Shown piece after piece: positions 53,381-62,140 of a stretch of 64,000 nucleotides of DNA (its first letter is position 1; each line of letters starts with the position of its first letter). The notes under the pieces are model-generated. The model saw nothing but the letters and a program-made list of their open reading frames with translations. It had not been told where the DNA came from and did not search any database. A program made the translations under genes and the position numbers. The DNA comes from Nocardioides donggukensis (GTDB taxonomy: Bacteria > Actinomycetota > Actinomycetes > Propionibacteriales > Nocardioidaceae): NCBI RefSeq assembly GCF_014842875.1, contig NZ_JACYXZ010000005.1:62001-126000 (forward strand). The letters are read 5' to 3'.

Positions 53381-54754
53381 TCACGCCTCGGGGCCCACGA
53401 GGTGCAGGCCGACGTCCTCGGCGTGGTCGAAGGAGTCGTCGATCGCGACCAGCCGGCGACCGCGGGCGGCGATCAGCGACGCGGCGACCGAGGCCCGGTA
53501 GCCGCTGGCGCAGTGCACCCAGATCTCCTCGTCGGGGACCTCGTCGAGCCGGTCCACCAGCTCGTGCAGCGGGATGTTCAGCGCGCCGTCGATCCGGGCC
53601 GCGGCGTACTCCTCGGCGCGGCGCACGTCGAGGACCCGCACCTCGCGGTGGTGCCGGACGTCGGCCAGGTCGCCGAACGTGCCGGTGGGGTACGACGCGG
53701 GCTCGCCGCCGGCCCACTCCTCCGGGCCGCCGGTGGCGTGGGCGGCCGGCCGGTCGATGCCGATCCGGACCAGCTCGCGCTGGGCGTCGGCCACCTGGTC
53801 GGGGGACTCGCCGAGCAGGGTCAGCGGAGTGCCCCACGGGATCAGCCAGCCGAGGTAGGTCGCGAACGCACCGTCGATGCCGAAGTTCAGGCTGCCGGCG
53901 GCGTGACCGGCGGCGAAGGCCGTCCGGTTGCGCAGGTCGACGACCCACTCGCCGTCGGTGATCCGGCGCCGCAGCTCGTCGGCGTCGGCGCGGTCCGGCG
54001 GGCTGAGGTCCGGCTCGTCCGGCCCGGCCTCGTTGCCGGGGGACATGTGCACGTAGTACGCCGGCCAGGCGCCGAGCCCGGCGAGCATCTCCTCCACCCA
54101 CTGCTCCCGCTCCTGGGTGAGCGCGGGGTTCTCCCGGCGCTCGCGGCCGATCGTGGACTCGGTGCCGCCCGAGGAGCCGGAGGAGCAGAACGAGCCGAAG
54201 CCGTGGGTGGGGAGGACCTCGGCGTCCTCCGGCAGCAGGTCGGCGAGCCGGTGGACGGAGTCGTGCTGGCGGCGGGCCAGCTCGTGGGTGTGCTCGTCAC
54301 CGAGCAGGTCCGGGCGTCCGGTGGCGCCGAAGAGCAGCGACCCCCCGGAGAACACCGCGACCTCCTCGCCGGTGCCCTCGTCGCGCAGGGCGTAGCTGAG
54401 GTGGGTGAAGGTGTGCCCGGGGGTGGCCACGGCGACCAGCCGGATCCGGTCCCCCACGGCGACGGTCTCGCCGTCGGTGACCGGGGTCCGGTCGAAGGCC
54501 ACGTCGTCCTCGCCGTTGACGAGGTACGCCGCCCCCGTGCGCCGGGCCAGGGCCAGCCCGCCGGTGAGGTAGTCGTTGTGGATGTGGGTCTCGAGCACGT
54601 GCGTCAGGCGCAGGTCGTGCTCCTCGAGCAGGGCGAGGACCCGGTCGATGTCGCGCTGCGGGTCGATCGCCGCCGCCACCCGGCCGTCGTGGACCAGGTA
54701 GCTGCGGTCGCCGAGGCTCGGGGTCTCGATGGTCAGGATGCTCAGGTCGCTCAT
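53381..54754 (-). CDS. Persulfide dioxygenase-rhodanese fusion (CstB/ETHE1-like)
   Basis: 457 residues. N-terminal metallo-beta-lactamase domain: ETHIHNDYLTGG, VAVATPGHTFTHLSY. Then an inactive-looking rhodanese (VVDLRNRTAFAAGHAAGSLN) and a C-terminal rhodanese with active Cys in WVHCASGYRASVAASL. CstB-type enzymes oxidise persulfides to sulfite or thiosulfate. Between a rhodanese gene and TauE, near a CstR-like repressor and tandem operators. Confidence 0.9.
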   Translation of the reverse strand: MSDLSILTIETPSLGDRSYLVHDGRVAAAIDPQRDIDRVLALLEEHDLRLTHVLETHIHNDYLTGGLALARRTGAAYLVNGEDDVAFDRTPVTDGETVAVGDRIRLVAVATPGHTFTHLSYALRDEGTGEEVAVFSGGSLLFGATGRPDLLGDEHTHELARRQHDSVHRLADLLPEDAEVLPTHGFGSFCSSGSSGGTESTIGRERRENPALTQEREQWVEEMLAGLGAWPAYYVHMSPGNEAGPDEPDLSPPDRADADELRRRITDGEWVVDLRNRTAFAAGHAAGSLNFGIDGAFATYLGWLIPWGTPLTLLGESPDQVADAQRELVRIGIDRPAAHATGGPEEWAGGEPASYPTGTFGDLADVRHHREVRVLDVRRAEEYAAARIDGALNIPLHELVDRLDEVPDEEIWVHCASGYRASVAASLIAARGRRLVAIDDSFDHAEDVGLHLVGPEA

Positions 54755-54771
54755 GTGCTCCTCCTCGGGAC

Positions 54772-55077
54772 TCAGCGGGTCTGGACGGGGCGCCCGGACC
54801 TCTGCCAGGCGCCCGTGCCTCCCGCGACGTTCACGGCGTCGAACCCGGCCTGGTCGAGGACCTCGGCCATGGCGCTGGACCGGTTGCCGGACGCGCAGAT
54901 CACGAACACCGGCCGCTCCCGGTCGAGCTCGCCCAGGCGGGCGGGCAGCTGGCCCATCGGGATCGGTCGCGCGCCGGGCACGTGGCCCTCGGCGTACTCG
55001 TCGGGCTCCCGGACGTCCACCAGGGTGGCGCCGTCCTCGAGGGCGGCCTCGAGTCCTGCGATGTCGGTCTCGCGCAT
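54772..55077 (-). CDS. Single-domain rhodanese sulfurtransferase
   Basis: 101 residues. ETDIAGLEAALEDGATLVDVREPDEYAEGHVPGA and active Cys in VFVICASGNRSSAMAEVL. Passes sulfane sulfur to thiols. First gene of the leftward arm; start 28 bases from the first CstR-type palindrome. Confidence 0.93.
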   Translation of the reverse strand: MRETDIAGLEAALEDGATLVDVREPDEYAEGHVPGARPIPMGQLPARLGELDRERPVFVICASGNRSSAMAEVLDQAGFDAVNVAGGTGAWQRSGRPVQTR

Positions 55078-55104
55078 GCTGTCGTGCTCCGTTCCTTCTC
55101 GGGA

Positions 55105-55156
55105 ATACCCAGCGGGGTATGACCGGTTGACCTCACCGTAACACCCCCTGGGGTAT
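55105..55156. promoter_or_regulatory. Two CsoR/CstR-type operators in divergent promoter
   Basis: ATACCC-AGCG-GGGTAT (55105-55120) is a perfect inverted repeat. ACACCC-CCTG-GGGTAT (55141-55156) has one mismatch. Centres are 36 bases apart. This is the pattern bound by CsoR-family repressors, and one gene for such a repressor lies 475 bases away in the rightward arm. They should control both arms. Confidence 0.82.
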
Positions 55157-55188
55157 GGTCAAGTCAACGACGACGGAGAGGTGGACCC

Positions 55189-55575
55189 ATGAGCGCCATC
55201 GAGCTGGGTGCGGAGAACTTCGAACGCACCATCACCGAGAACGAGATCGTCCTGGTGGACTTCTGGGCCTCCTGGTGCGGCCCCTGCCGGCAGTTCGCGC
55301 CGGTCTACGAGGCCGCCTCCGAGGCCAACCCGGATCTCGTCTTCGGCAGCATCAACACCGAGACCGAGCAGCAGCTGGCGGCGGCGGCGAAGGTGACCTC
55401 GATCCCGACGCTGATGGCGTTCAAGGACGGCAGCCTGGTCTTCTCCCAGCCGGGAGCGATGCCGGCGCCGGCGCTGGACCAGCTGATCGCCGCCGTGCGC
55501 GAGCTGGACGTGGAGAAGGCCCGGGCCGAGGCCCAGGCGGGCCAGCAGGGCCAGTCGGGGGACGGCACCGCATGA
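55189..55575 (+). CDS. Thioredoxin
   Basis: 128 residues. FWASWCGPCRQ with C30 and C33, cis-Pro in VTSIPTLMAFKDG. Reduces disulfides and can release sulfide from protein persulfides. The C-terminal ~20 residues are Gln/Gly-rich and extra. First gene of the rightward arm, 33 bases from the second operator. Confidence 0.95.
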   Translation: MSAIELGAENFERTITENEIVLVDFWASWCGPCRQFAPVYEAASEANPDLVFGSINTETEQQLAAAAKVTSIPTLMAFKDGSLVFSQPGAMPAPALDQLIAAVRELDVEKARAEAQAGQQGQSGDGTA

Positions 55576-55630
55576 GCGGCCGCCCGACGAGGACCACCGC
55601 CCCGGCGGCACCCGAGAGGAAGGACTGACC

Positions 55631-55894
55631 ATGGAGCTCGACGCGACCGAGATGGGTCCGGTCATCAACCGGATCAAGCGCGCCCAGGGCCAGCTCGGCG
55701 GGGTGCTGCGCATGCTCGAGGAGGGCCGGGACTGCGAGGACGTCGTGACCCAGCTGGCCGCGGTCTCCCGCGCCCTGGACCGGGCCGGCTTCGCGATCGT
55801 GGCCTCGGGCCTGCAGCAGTGCCTGACCACGGGCGAGGGCATGGAGAGCGTGGACGTGAAGAAGATGGAGAAGCTCTTCCTCTCGCTCGCCTGA
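55631..55894 (+). CDS. CstR-like (CsoR/DUF156 family) persulfide-responsive repressor
   Basis: 87 residues, all-helical: VINRIKRAQGQLGGVLRMLEEGRDCEDVVTQLAAV pattern. Cys C35 and C64 are kept, but the CsoR copper-ligand His (four before the second Cys) is Gly60. CsoR uses Cys-His-Cys for Cu(I); CstR keeps only the two Cys, which form di- to tetrasulfide crosslinks on persulfide exposure. So a sulfur-sensing role is favoured, matching its neighbours. 55 bases after the trx gene; GAGGAAGGA ribosome site. Confidence 0.88.
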   Translation: MELDATEMGPVINRIKRAQGQLGGVLRMLEEGRDCEDVVTQLAAVSRALDRAGFAIVASGLQQCLTTGEGMESVDVKKMEKLFLSLA

Positions 55895-55913
55895 TCCGGC
55901 TCAGCCCGCCCGT

Positions 55914-56594
55914 TCAGTCCGCCCGCGCGAGCGACTCCCGCTCGGAGGAGCGGTCCAGGCGACGGTCGACGAGCCGGGCCAGGGCGAAGAGCCCGACCAT
56001 CACCGCGCAGACGAGGCCGACGTTGAGCAGGGTGCGCCCGTAGCCGATCTCGAGGACGTCGAGGAACGGGTAGGGGTACCAGTCCACGACCGCCCCCCGG
56101 ACGAGCGTGTGCGTCAGCCACAGCCCCAGCAGGGCCAGGAACGGGCCGAGCAGGGGCCAGGTCACCCGCCCCCGCGGCTCGAACGCGAGCCAGCCGACGA
56201 CGGCGAGCGCCGGGACCACCACGTGCAGGAGCGTGTCGGCGGCCTGGTTCCACCCCTCGAGGTCGAGCAGCGGCCGGAGCAGGAAGAAGTGCACGACCAT
56301 GACGCCGAAGATCACCACCACGGCGCTGATCCGCAGGGCCCGCCACGCCCGGCCGTCCCGGCCCGGGTCGCGGGCCAGCGCGGCCGCCGTCCAGGCCACC
56401 AGGACGTTGCTCCAGATGGTCAGGTAGGACGCGAACCGGATCAGCCGGGTCGCCAGCCCGGGGTCCTCGGTCTCGTCGAGCACCGCCGCCCCGCGCGCCA
56501 CCAGCACCAGCTGGAGCAGGACGGCGCAGGCGGCCGCGACCGCGGTGACGAGATGGAGGGCCCGGGCGTGCCGGGGTGAACGGAGGCCCGTCAT
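55914..56594 (-). CDS. Pr6Pr-family membrane protein
   Basis: 226 residues, six helices. RFASYLTIWSNVLVAWTAA and VHFFLLRPLLDLEG fit the Pr6Pr (FAR-17a/AIG1-related) family. Function unknown in bacteria. Ends 20 bases from the convergent repressor gene. Confidence 0.78.
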   Translation of the reverse strand: MTGLRSPRHARALHLVTAVAAACAVLLQLVLVARGAAVLDETEDPGLATRLIRFASYLTIWSNVLVAWTAAALARDPGRDGRAWRALRISAVVVIFGVMVVHFFLLRPLLDLEGWNQAADTLLHVVVPALAVVGWLAFEPRGRVTWPLLGPFLALLGLWLTHTLVRGAVVDWYPYPFLDVLEIGYGRTLLNVGLVCAVMVGLFALARLVDRRLDRSSERESLARAD

Positions 56595-56604
56595 GCGGCG
56601 CAGG

Positions 56605-57543
56605 CTATCGGCCCGGCACCCGGTCGGTGGCCGGAACCGGCAGCTCGACGGCCCGGTTGAGCCAGGTCTGCACGACCTCCATCCCCACCCCGAGGTAGAG
56701 GTCGAGGGCGCCCGTGCGGGAGTCGGTCGCCAGCTCGGCCCTCGGGAACCCGTGCTCGCGCCCGGCGCGGAAGGCGTCCGCGAGCAGTGCCTGCGCCAGT
56801 CCCCGCCGACGGTGGTCGCGGTGTACGCCGACCCGGGCCACGTCGGCGTACCCGTCGGAGCCGGTGACGTGGACCGCGCCGACCACGGCCCCGGTGTCGT
56901 CGGTGACCACCCGGAGGTTCCACCCGGCGGCACCCGGCCGCTCCCACACCTGCGCGGCGAAGTCGCCGAGGCTCTGGCGCTCGCGGTCGGACCACTCGAG
57001 GAACGCGTCTTCGAGGACCCGCCACACCGCCTCGCGGTCCGCGGGCCCGGCCTCGCGCACCGTGTGGCCCGCAGGCAGGGAGCGGGCGGGCACCTCCCGC
57101 CCCTCGGGCAGGCGGAGGACCCACGACTCCCACCGCACCTGCCAGCCCAGGGAGGCGAGCAGCCGGTCGCCCGCCGACCCCCGGGGCACGGGCATCCCGA
57201 CGCGGGCCGCCCCTCCGGAGGCGGCGACCCGCTGCAGCCAGTGGGCGAGCGCCGTCCCGAGCCCCCGGCCGTGGTGGTCGGGGTGGACGGCGGCGTCGGC
57301 CCGGTCGCCGCCGCTCCACTCGGCGAAGCCGACCAGTCCCCCGGCCGCGACCACGCCCACGGTGCTGGCAGCGAGGTCGAAGCTGGGGCGGCGCCACTCG
57401 CCGACGATGTCGGCCTCCTCGATGGCGACCTCGCCGAGGTCGGCGAGCTCGTTCGCGGCGACCAGCGCCGTCACGGCCGCGGCATCCTCGTCGACGAGCG
57501 GGCGGGCGGTCAGTCCGGCCGGAAGGCCGTCGAGCGGTTCCAT
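56605..57543 (-). CDS. Tandem GNAT acetyltransferase (mycothiol-synthase-like)
   Basis: 312 residues, two GNAT domains: ~1-140 (DAAVHPDHHGRGLGTALAHW) and ~155-312 (RVGVHRDHRRRGLAQALLADAF). Arrangement as in MshD, which acetylates Cys-GlcN-Ins. Whether this is MshD or one of several paralogues is not decidable without comparison. Ten bases after it is the Pr6Pr gene on the same strand. Confidence 0.82.
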   Translation of the reverse strand: MEPLDGLPAGLTARPLVDEDAAAVTALVAANELADLGEVAIEEADIVGEWRRPSFDLAASTVGVVAAGGLVGFAEWSGGDRADAAVHPDHHGRGLGTALAHWLQRVAASGGAARVGMPVPRGSAGDRLLASLGWQVRWESWVLRLPEGREVPARSLPAGHTVREAGPADREAVWRVLEDAFLEWSDRERQSLGDFAAQVWERPGAAGWNLRVVTDDTGAVVGAVHVTGSDGYADVARVGVHRDHRRRGLAQALLADAFRAGREHGFPRAELATDSRTGALDLYLGVGMEVVQTWLNRAVELPVPATDRVPGR

Positions 57544-57597
57544 CCGTCGATCACAGCAGTCGGCGCGCCGCGGCGCACCTGATTTCTCCTGGGGGCC

Positions 57598-57631
57598 GTC
57601 CTCCTCCGCTCCCCCGAGGGCGGAGGAGGAC
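57598..57631 (-). terminator. 12-bp hairpin in the 57544-57848 gap
   Basis: GTCCTCCTCCGC (57598-57609) and GCGGAGGAGGAC (57620-57631) pair perfectly over a 10-base loop. This 305-base gap is otherwise empty. It also holds CACCC-GTA-GGGGTG (57763-57776), an imperfect palindrome. The hairpin lies downstream of the response regulator and upstream of the GNAT, both on the minus strand. Confidence 0.55.
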
Positions 57632-57848
57632 GCCCGCTGTGGGGCTGGTCTGGGCGCGGCCGGCATTGGGGGCTGGCCGCACCCAGGATCGTGGTCGTCG
57701 CCCGCGCGACGAGGCACTCCAGGGGCGGCTTCGACCCTAGAGCGGGCGCCGATCGGGTCGACACACCCGTAGGGGTGGAGTTCCGGGGCCCGGGAGGGGG
57801 CGTCGGTCCGGTGGAGCCGGGGTGCGGGAGTCGGCGTGCGGGAGCCGG

Positions 57849-58490
57849 TCAGTCCGGGTCCTGCACCCGGATCCGGTCGGGCAGGAAGCCGTGCCGGACC
57901 CCCCAGAGCACCGCCTGCGAGCGGCTCCGGGCGTCGATCTTGCGATAGCAGGAGCGGATGTAGGACTTGATCGAGTTGATCGACAACGAGGTGCGCTCGG
58001 CGATCTCAGCGTTGCTCCGCCCCTGCGTGATCAGGGCGAGGACCTCGGCCTCGCGAGCGGTCAGGCCCTCCTCGCGGCCGGGCCAGTCCCCGCCGATCAC
58101 CGCGCCGGTGCGACCCGGGTCCGGGGAGACCACGACCTCGCCGTCGACCACGGCGCGCAGGGCCGCGGCCAGCTCGGAGCCGGTCAGCGACTTGGAGAGG
58201 TAGCCGGCCACGCCGTGGGCGACGCTGGCCTGGCTGAGCACGTGCCCCAGGTTCCACGTGTAGACGACCAGCCGGTCCACCAGCGGGTTGGCCACCAGCT
58301 GGGAGACGGCGTCGCCGTCCCCCTGGGTCTGGGCGAAGGTGTCGTAGAGCGCGATGTCCACCGAGCTGGCCACGGCGGTGTCCGCGTTCAGCTCGACGAT
58401 CTCGAAGTCGTCGGAGTAGGAGCGCAGCATGTCGGCCAGGCCCCGGACCACGACCTCGTAGTCGTTGACGATGGCGAGGCGGATCGGCAT
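57849..58490 (-). CDS. NarL/FixJ-type response regulator (orphan)
   Basis: 213 residues. REC domain with D50 as phospho-acceptor (IALYD) and K100 (YLSKSL); the first acidic pair is N9-D10. LuxR-type HTH in EGLTAREAEVLALITQGRSNAEIAERTSLS, then SIKSYIRSCYRKID. No kinase beside it. Starts 16 bases from a 16-bp hairpin. Confidence 0.9.
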   Translation of the reverse strand: MPIRLAIVNDYEVVVRGLADMLRSYSDDFEIVELNADTAVASSVDIALYDTFAQTQGDGDAVSQLVANPLVDRLVVYTWNLGHVLSQASVAHGVAGYLSKSLTGSELAAALRAVVDGEVVVSPDPGRTGAVIGGDWPGREEGLTAREAEVLALITQGRSNAEIAERTSLSINSIKSYIRSCYRKIDARSRSQAVLWGVRHGFLPDRIRVQDPD

Positions 58491-58505
58491 GGGCGTCAAT
58501 GTAGC

Positions 58506-58553
58506 CGGGCCCGGCGTCCGGTGCCGAGGGAACTCGACCGGACGCCGGGCCCG
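58506..58553. terminator. 16-bp perfect inverted repeat
   Basis: CGGGCCCGGCGTCCGG (58506-58521) and CCGGACGCCGGGCCCG (58538-58553) with a 16-base loop. Placed between YceI stop (58614) and response regulator start (58490), both leftward. Terminator of the YceI transcript or leader structure of the regulator. Confidence 0.7.
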
Positions 58554-58600
58554 TTGTGGCCCGTTGTGGACCGCAGTGGCCCGATGTGGAACGTTGTTGA
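58551..58600. repeat. Five helically phased 10-base repeats
   Basis: CCGTTGTGGC, CCGTTGTGGA, CCGCAGTGGC, CCGATGTGGA, ACGTTGTTGA run without gaps, consensus CCG-TGTGG-. A 10-base period puts each unit on the same helix face. Confidence 0.75.
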
Positions 58601-58613
58601 CCGCCGGGACGGA

Positions 58614-59240
58614 TCAGGCGTTGCGGATCGCGGAGACGTCGAAGCTCAGCTTGACCTTCTCCGAGATCAGGACGCCGCCGGTCTCGAGCGCGGCGTTCCA
58701 GGTGAGGCCCCAGTCCTTGCGGTTGACCGAGACCTCGCCCTCGAAGCCGACCCGCACGTTGCCGAAGGGGTCCCGGGCGGAGCCGGTGGCCTCGAAGGGC
58801 ACCGTGACCGGCCGGGTGACGTCCTTGATCGTCAGGTCGCCGGTGACCAGCCAGGTGCTCTCGCCCTCGCGCTCGACGGCGGTGGAGACGAACGTGATCC
58901 TGGGGAACTGCTCGACGTCGAGGAAGTCGCCCGAGCGCAGGTGGCCGTCGCGGTCCGCGACGCCGGTGTCGATGCTGGCCACGTCGATCGCGAGCTCGAC
59001 CGAGGAGTCGGCCGGCCGCTGGGCGTCGATCCGGGCGGCCCCGTCGAAGGTGGCGAAGGAGCCACGGACCGTGGTGACCATCGCGTGCCGGGCCGAGAAG
59101 CCGATCCGGGTGTGGGTCGGGTCGAGGGTGTACTCGCCGGTGAGGTCGGCGACCGCGCCGCTCTGGGCGCCCTCGGTGCCCTCCGTGTCAATGCCCTCCG
59201 TGTCGGGGGCCTCGGTCTTGGTGCGGCTGAAGATGCTCAT
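58614..59240 (-). CDS. YceI-family lipid-binding protein
   Basis: 208 residues. YTLDPTHTRIGFSARHAMVTTVRGSF start and DRDGHLRSGDFLDVEQFP are YceI (lipocalin-like, polyisoprenoid-binding) hallmarks. No signal peptide: a Thr/Glu-rich ~30-residue N-terminus instead, so it is cytosolic. ATG with AGGAGCACAG. Upstream, GTTGAAA-GTTGAAC (59271-59284) is a direct repeat in the promoter, possibly a regulator site. Confidence 0.9.
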   Translation of the reverse strand: MSIFSRTKTEAPDTEGIDTEGTEGAQSGAVADLTGEYTLDPTHTRIGFSARHAMVTTVRGSFATFDGAARIDAQRPADSSVELAIDVASIDTGVADRDGHLRSGDFLDVEQFPRITFVSTAVEREGESTWLVTGDLTIKDVTRPVTVPFEATGSARDPFGNVRVGFEGEVSVNRKDWGLTWNAALETGGVLISEKVKLSFDVSAIRNA

Positions 59241-59387
59241 CTGTGCTCCTCCTGGGTTTGCGGGTATCTCGTTGAAAGTTGAACAAGCATCGGATCGAGA
59301 CATTCCTGCCCCAGTGCGTGACCTGCACCACACCTCGGCCTAGAGTCGCGCGCACGTCACCCCACGAGGCACTCCCAGGAGCCGCAC

Positions 59388-60374
59388 GTGATCGAGATCC
59401 ACGACCGCACCAGCCTGCGATCCGTCGCGGTCCGCGTCGCCGCCCGCGCCGTCGTCCGCCCGGTCCTCTCCCTCTGGCCGGTGGAGGGTCCGCTGGGCCC
59501 GGCCCGGCACGTGGTCGAGGTCGGGGCGCGGGCGCTGCCCCGGCTGCGGTCCACGACCGTCGAGCACGTGCAGGGAGACGGGTGGACCGCCGAGCTGGTG
59601 CGGCCGCGCGGGGCCGAGCCCGGCCGGGAGGCGCTGGTCTACTTCCACGGTGGGGCGTTCCTGTTCTGCGGCCTGGCGACGCACCGTCGGATCGTGGAGC
59701 GGCTCTCCCTGCGGACCGGGCTGCCGGTGCTCTCGGTGGCCTACCGGCAGCGCAGCAGCCACTTCGTCGAGACCAGCGTCTCCGACTGCACCGACGCCGT
59801 GAACTGGCTCGTCGAGCGCGGCTACGACCCGGGCCGGATGGTGCTGGTCGGTGACTCGGCCGGTGGCCACCTGGCGTTCACGGTGGCCATGGAGGCCGGA
59901 GCCCAGGGCCTCGGCGTCGCCGGCGTCGTGGGGCTCTCGCCCTGGCTGGACTTCGACAACTCCGTGCGACGCACCCACGCCAACGCCCGGCGCGACGCCT
60001 ACATCCCGACCTTCCGCCTGGACCGGATCGCCCGCCAGGTCACCGGCAAGCAGATCCTCGAGCCCTCGCTCTCCCCGGTGAACCGGGACCTCGACGACCT
60101 GCCGCCGGCGCTGCTGGTGTGCGCGGCCGACGAGGTGCTGCGCTGCGACGCCGAGCTGATGACCGAGCGGCTCGACGCCGCCGGAGTGCCGGTGGACCTG
60201 CACGTGTGGAGGGGGCAGGTGCACGCCTTCCCGGTCCTGGCCCACCTGCTGCCGGAGTCCAGCGCCGCACTGGACCTGGTCTCCTCCTTCGTCGCCGACG
60301 CGCTGGGCGTGCGCGAGCGCACAGCGTCGTGGATGTGGGCAGCCGCCGAAGGACCCACTACCGTTGCGGGGTGA
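59388..60374 (+). CDS. Alpha/beta hydrolase (hormone-sensitive-lipase-like esterase)
   Basis: 328 residues. VYFHGGAFLFCG oxyanion motif, VGDSAGGHLAFTV nucleophile, CAADEVLRCDAE (Asp) and GQVHAFPVL (His). AGGAG precedes the GTG. TGA overlaps the helicase GTG (60371-60374). Cytosolic esterase of unknown substrate; weakly similar to the esterase at 40412. Confidence 0.9.
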   Translation: MIEIHDRTSLRSVAVRVAARAVVRPVLSLWPVEGPLGPARHVVEVGARALPRLRSTTVEHVQGDGWTAELVRPRGAEPGREALVYFHGGAFLFCGLATHRRIVERLSLRTGLPVLSVAYRQRSSHFVETSVSDCTDAVNWLVERGYDPGRMVLVGDSAGGHLAFTVAMEAGAQGLGVAGVVGLSPWLDFDNSVRRTHANARRDAYIPTFRLDRIARQVTGKQILEPSLSPVNRDLDDLPPALLVCAADEVLRCDAELMTERLDAAGVPVDLHVWRGQVHAFPVLAHLLPESSAALDLVSSFVADALGVRERTASWMWAAAEGPTTVAG

Positions 60375-62101
60375 GTGACACCGCGGAACCGACCGGCCCG
60401 ACCGAGCAGCAGACGACCTTCGAGGACCTGGGTCTCGACGACCGGGTGCTGCAGGCGCTCCGGGCGGTCGGCTACGAGTCGCCCTCGCCCATCCAGGCGC
60501 AGACCATCCCGCCCCTGCTCGAGGGCCGGCACGTGGTCGGCCTGGCGCAGACCGGCACCGGCAAGACGGCCGCGTTCGCGCTCCCCATCCTCTCCCGGCT
60601 GGACCTGACCCAGAAGACGCCGCAGGCTCTGGTCCTCACCCCGACCCGCGAGCTCGCGATCCAGGTCTCGGAGGCCTTCGAGAAGTACGCCGCCCGGCTC
60701 AGCGGGGTCCGGGTGCTCCCGGTCTACGGCGGCCAGGCGTACGGCGTCCAGCTCAGCGCCCTGCGCCGCGGCGTGCACGTCATCGTCGGCACGCCGGGGC
60801 GGATCATGGACCACCTCGAGAAGGGCACCCTGGACCTCTCCGAGCTGCGCTTCCTGGTGCTCGACGAGGCCGACGAGATGCTGAAGATGGGCTTCGCCGA
60901 CGACGTCGAGACGATCCTGGCCGACACCCCGGACAGCAAGCACGTCGCGCTGTTCTCGGCGACGATGCCCGCGCAGATCCGGCGGATCTCGAAGAAGTAC
61001 CTCACCGACGCCGCCGAGATCACGGTCAAGAGCAGGACGACCACGGCCGCCAACACCACCCAGCGCTACCTGCTGGTCTCCCACCCGCAGAAGATCGACG
61101 CCCTCACCCGGATCCTCGAGGTCGAGAACTTCGAGGCGATGATCATCTTCGCCCGCACCAAGCAGGGCACCGAGGAGCTGGCCGAGCGGCTCCGGGCCCG
61201 CGGCTTCTCGGCGACCGCCATCAACGGCGACGTCGCCCAGGTGCAGCGGGAGCGGACCATCAACCAGCTGCGCCAGGGCAAGCTCGACATCCTGGTCGCC
61301 ACCGACGTCGCCGCCCGCGGACTCGACGTCGAGCGGATCAGCCACGTCGTCAACTACGACATCCCCACCGACACCGAGTCCTACGTCCACCGCATCGGCC
61401 GCACCGGTCGCGCCGGCCGCAGCGGGGACGCGATCTCGTTCATCACCCCGCGCGAGCGGTACCTGCTCAAGGCCATCGAGAAGGCCACCCGGCAGGCCCT
61501 GACCCAGATGCAGCTCCCGACGGTGGAGGACATCAACTCGACCCGGCTCACCCGCTTCGACGACGCGATCACCGAGGCGCTGGGCACGGACCGGGTGGCG
61601 TTCTTCCGCGACGTCGTCGACCACTACGTCCGGGAGCACAACGTCCCCGAGGCCGACGTCGCGGCCGCGCTGGCCGTGGTGCTCCAGGGCGACCAGCCGC
61701 TGCTGCTCGAGGAGGAGCCGGAGCCGGTCCGGATGCCGCGGGAGGACCGTCCCGCGCGGGCCGACCGGGGCTCGGACCGCGGTCGGGGACCGGGCCGGGA
61801 GCGGGGTCCGCGCAGCTCGGGCCCGAGCGCGACGTACCGGATCGCGGTCGGCAAGCGGCACAAGGTCGAGCCGCGCCAGATCGTCGGGGCGCTCGCCAAC
61901 GAGGGCAACCTCGGACGCGGGGACTTCGGCAAGATCGACATCCGCGGCGACCACTCCTTCGTGGAGCTGCCGGCCCAGCTGCCCGGTGACACCTGGGACG
62001 CGCTGCGCAGCACGCGGATCTCCGGCAAGCTCATCGAGCTGAGCAGGGCCGAGGGGCACGCTGCGGCGCCGCAGGGCAAGCGGAAGCCGCGACACAAGTA
62101 G
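60371..62101 (+). CDS. DEAD-box RNA helicase (DeaD/CsdA-like)
   Basis: 576 residues. Q motif FEDLGLDDRVLQALRAVGYESPSPIQ, Walker A AQTGTGKT, DEAD in VLDEADEML, SAT, HRIGRTGRAGR. The C-terminal ~75 residues (TYRIAVGKRHKVEPRQIVGA..IDIRGDHSFVELP) are the DbpA/CsdA RRM-like RNA-binding domain after an Arg/Gly-rich linker. Unwinds RNA in ribosome assembly and cold adaptation. Confidence 0.94.
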   Translation: MSDTAEPTGPTEQQTTFEDLGLDDRVLQALRAVGYESPSPIQAQTIPPLLEGRHVVGLAQTGTGKTAAFALPILSRLDLTQKTPQALVLTPTRELAIQVSEAFEKYAARLSGVRVLPVYGGQAYGVQLSALRRGVHVIVGTPGRIMDHLEKGTLDLSELRFLVLDEADEMLKMGFADDVETILADTPDSKHVALFSATMPAQIRRISKKYLTDAAEITVKSRTTTAANTTQRYLLVSHPQKIDALTRILEVENFEAMIIFARTKQGTEELAERLRARGFSATAINGDVAQVQRERTINQLRQGKLDILVATDVAARGLDVERISHVVNYDIPTDTESYVHRIGRTGRAGRSGDAISFITPRERYLLKAIEKATRQALTQMQLPTVEDINSTRLTRFDDAITEALGTDRVAFFRDVVDHYVREHNVPEADVAAALAVVLQGDQPLLLEEEPEPVRMPREDRPARADRGSDRGRGPGRERGPRSSGPSATYRIAVGKRHKVEPRQIVGALANEGNLGRGDFGKIDIRGDHSFVELPAQLPGDTWDALRSTRISGKLIELSRAEGHAAAPQGKRKPRHK

Positions 62102-62140
62102 CCCCGCGTTCCTCTCGCCCGGAAGCCCCGCGTGCCCTAG

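Noticed and set aside
55631-55894. Copper-sensing CsoR
   Set aside because: The copper-ligand His is Gly60 and all neighbours are sulfur-oxidation genes; CstR-like is the better call.
57544-57848. tRNA or small RNA gene in the 305-base gap
   Set aside because: Only a 12-bp hairpin and a short imperfect palindrome are visible; no cloverleaf or conserved RNA pattern.
21355-58490. Histidine kinase at 21355 and response regulator at 57849 as a two-component pair
   Set aside because: They are 35 kb apart with no shared features; no basis beyond both being orphans.
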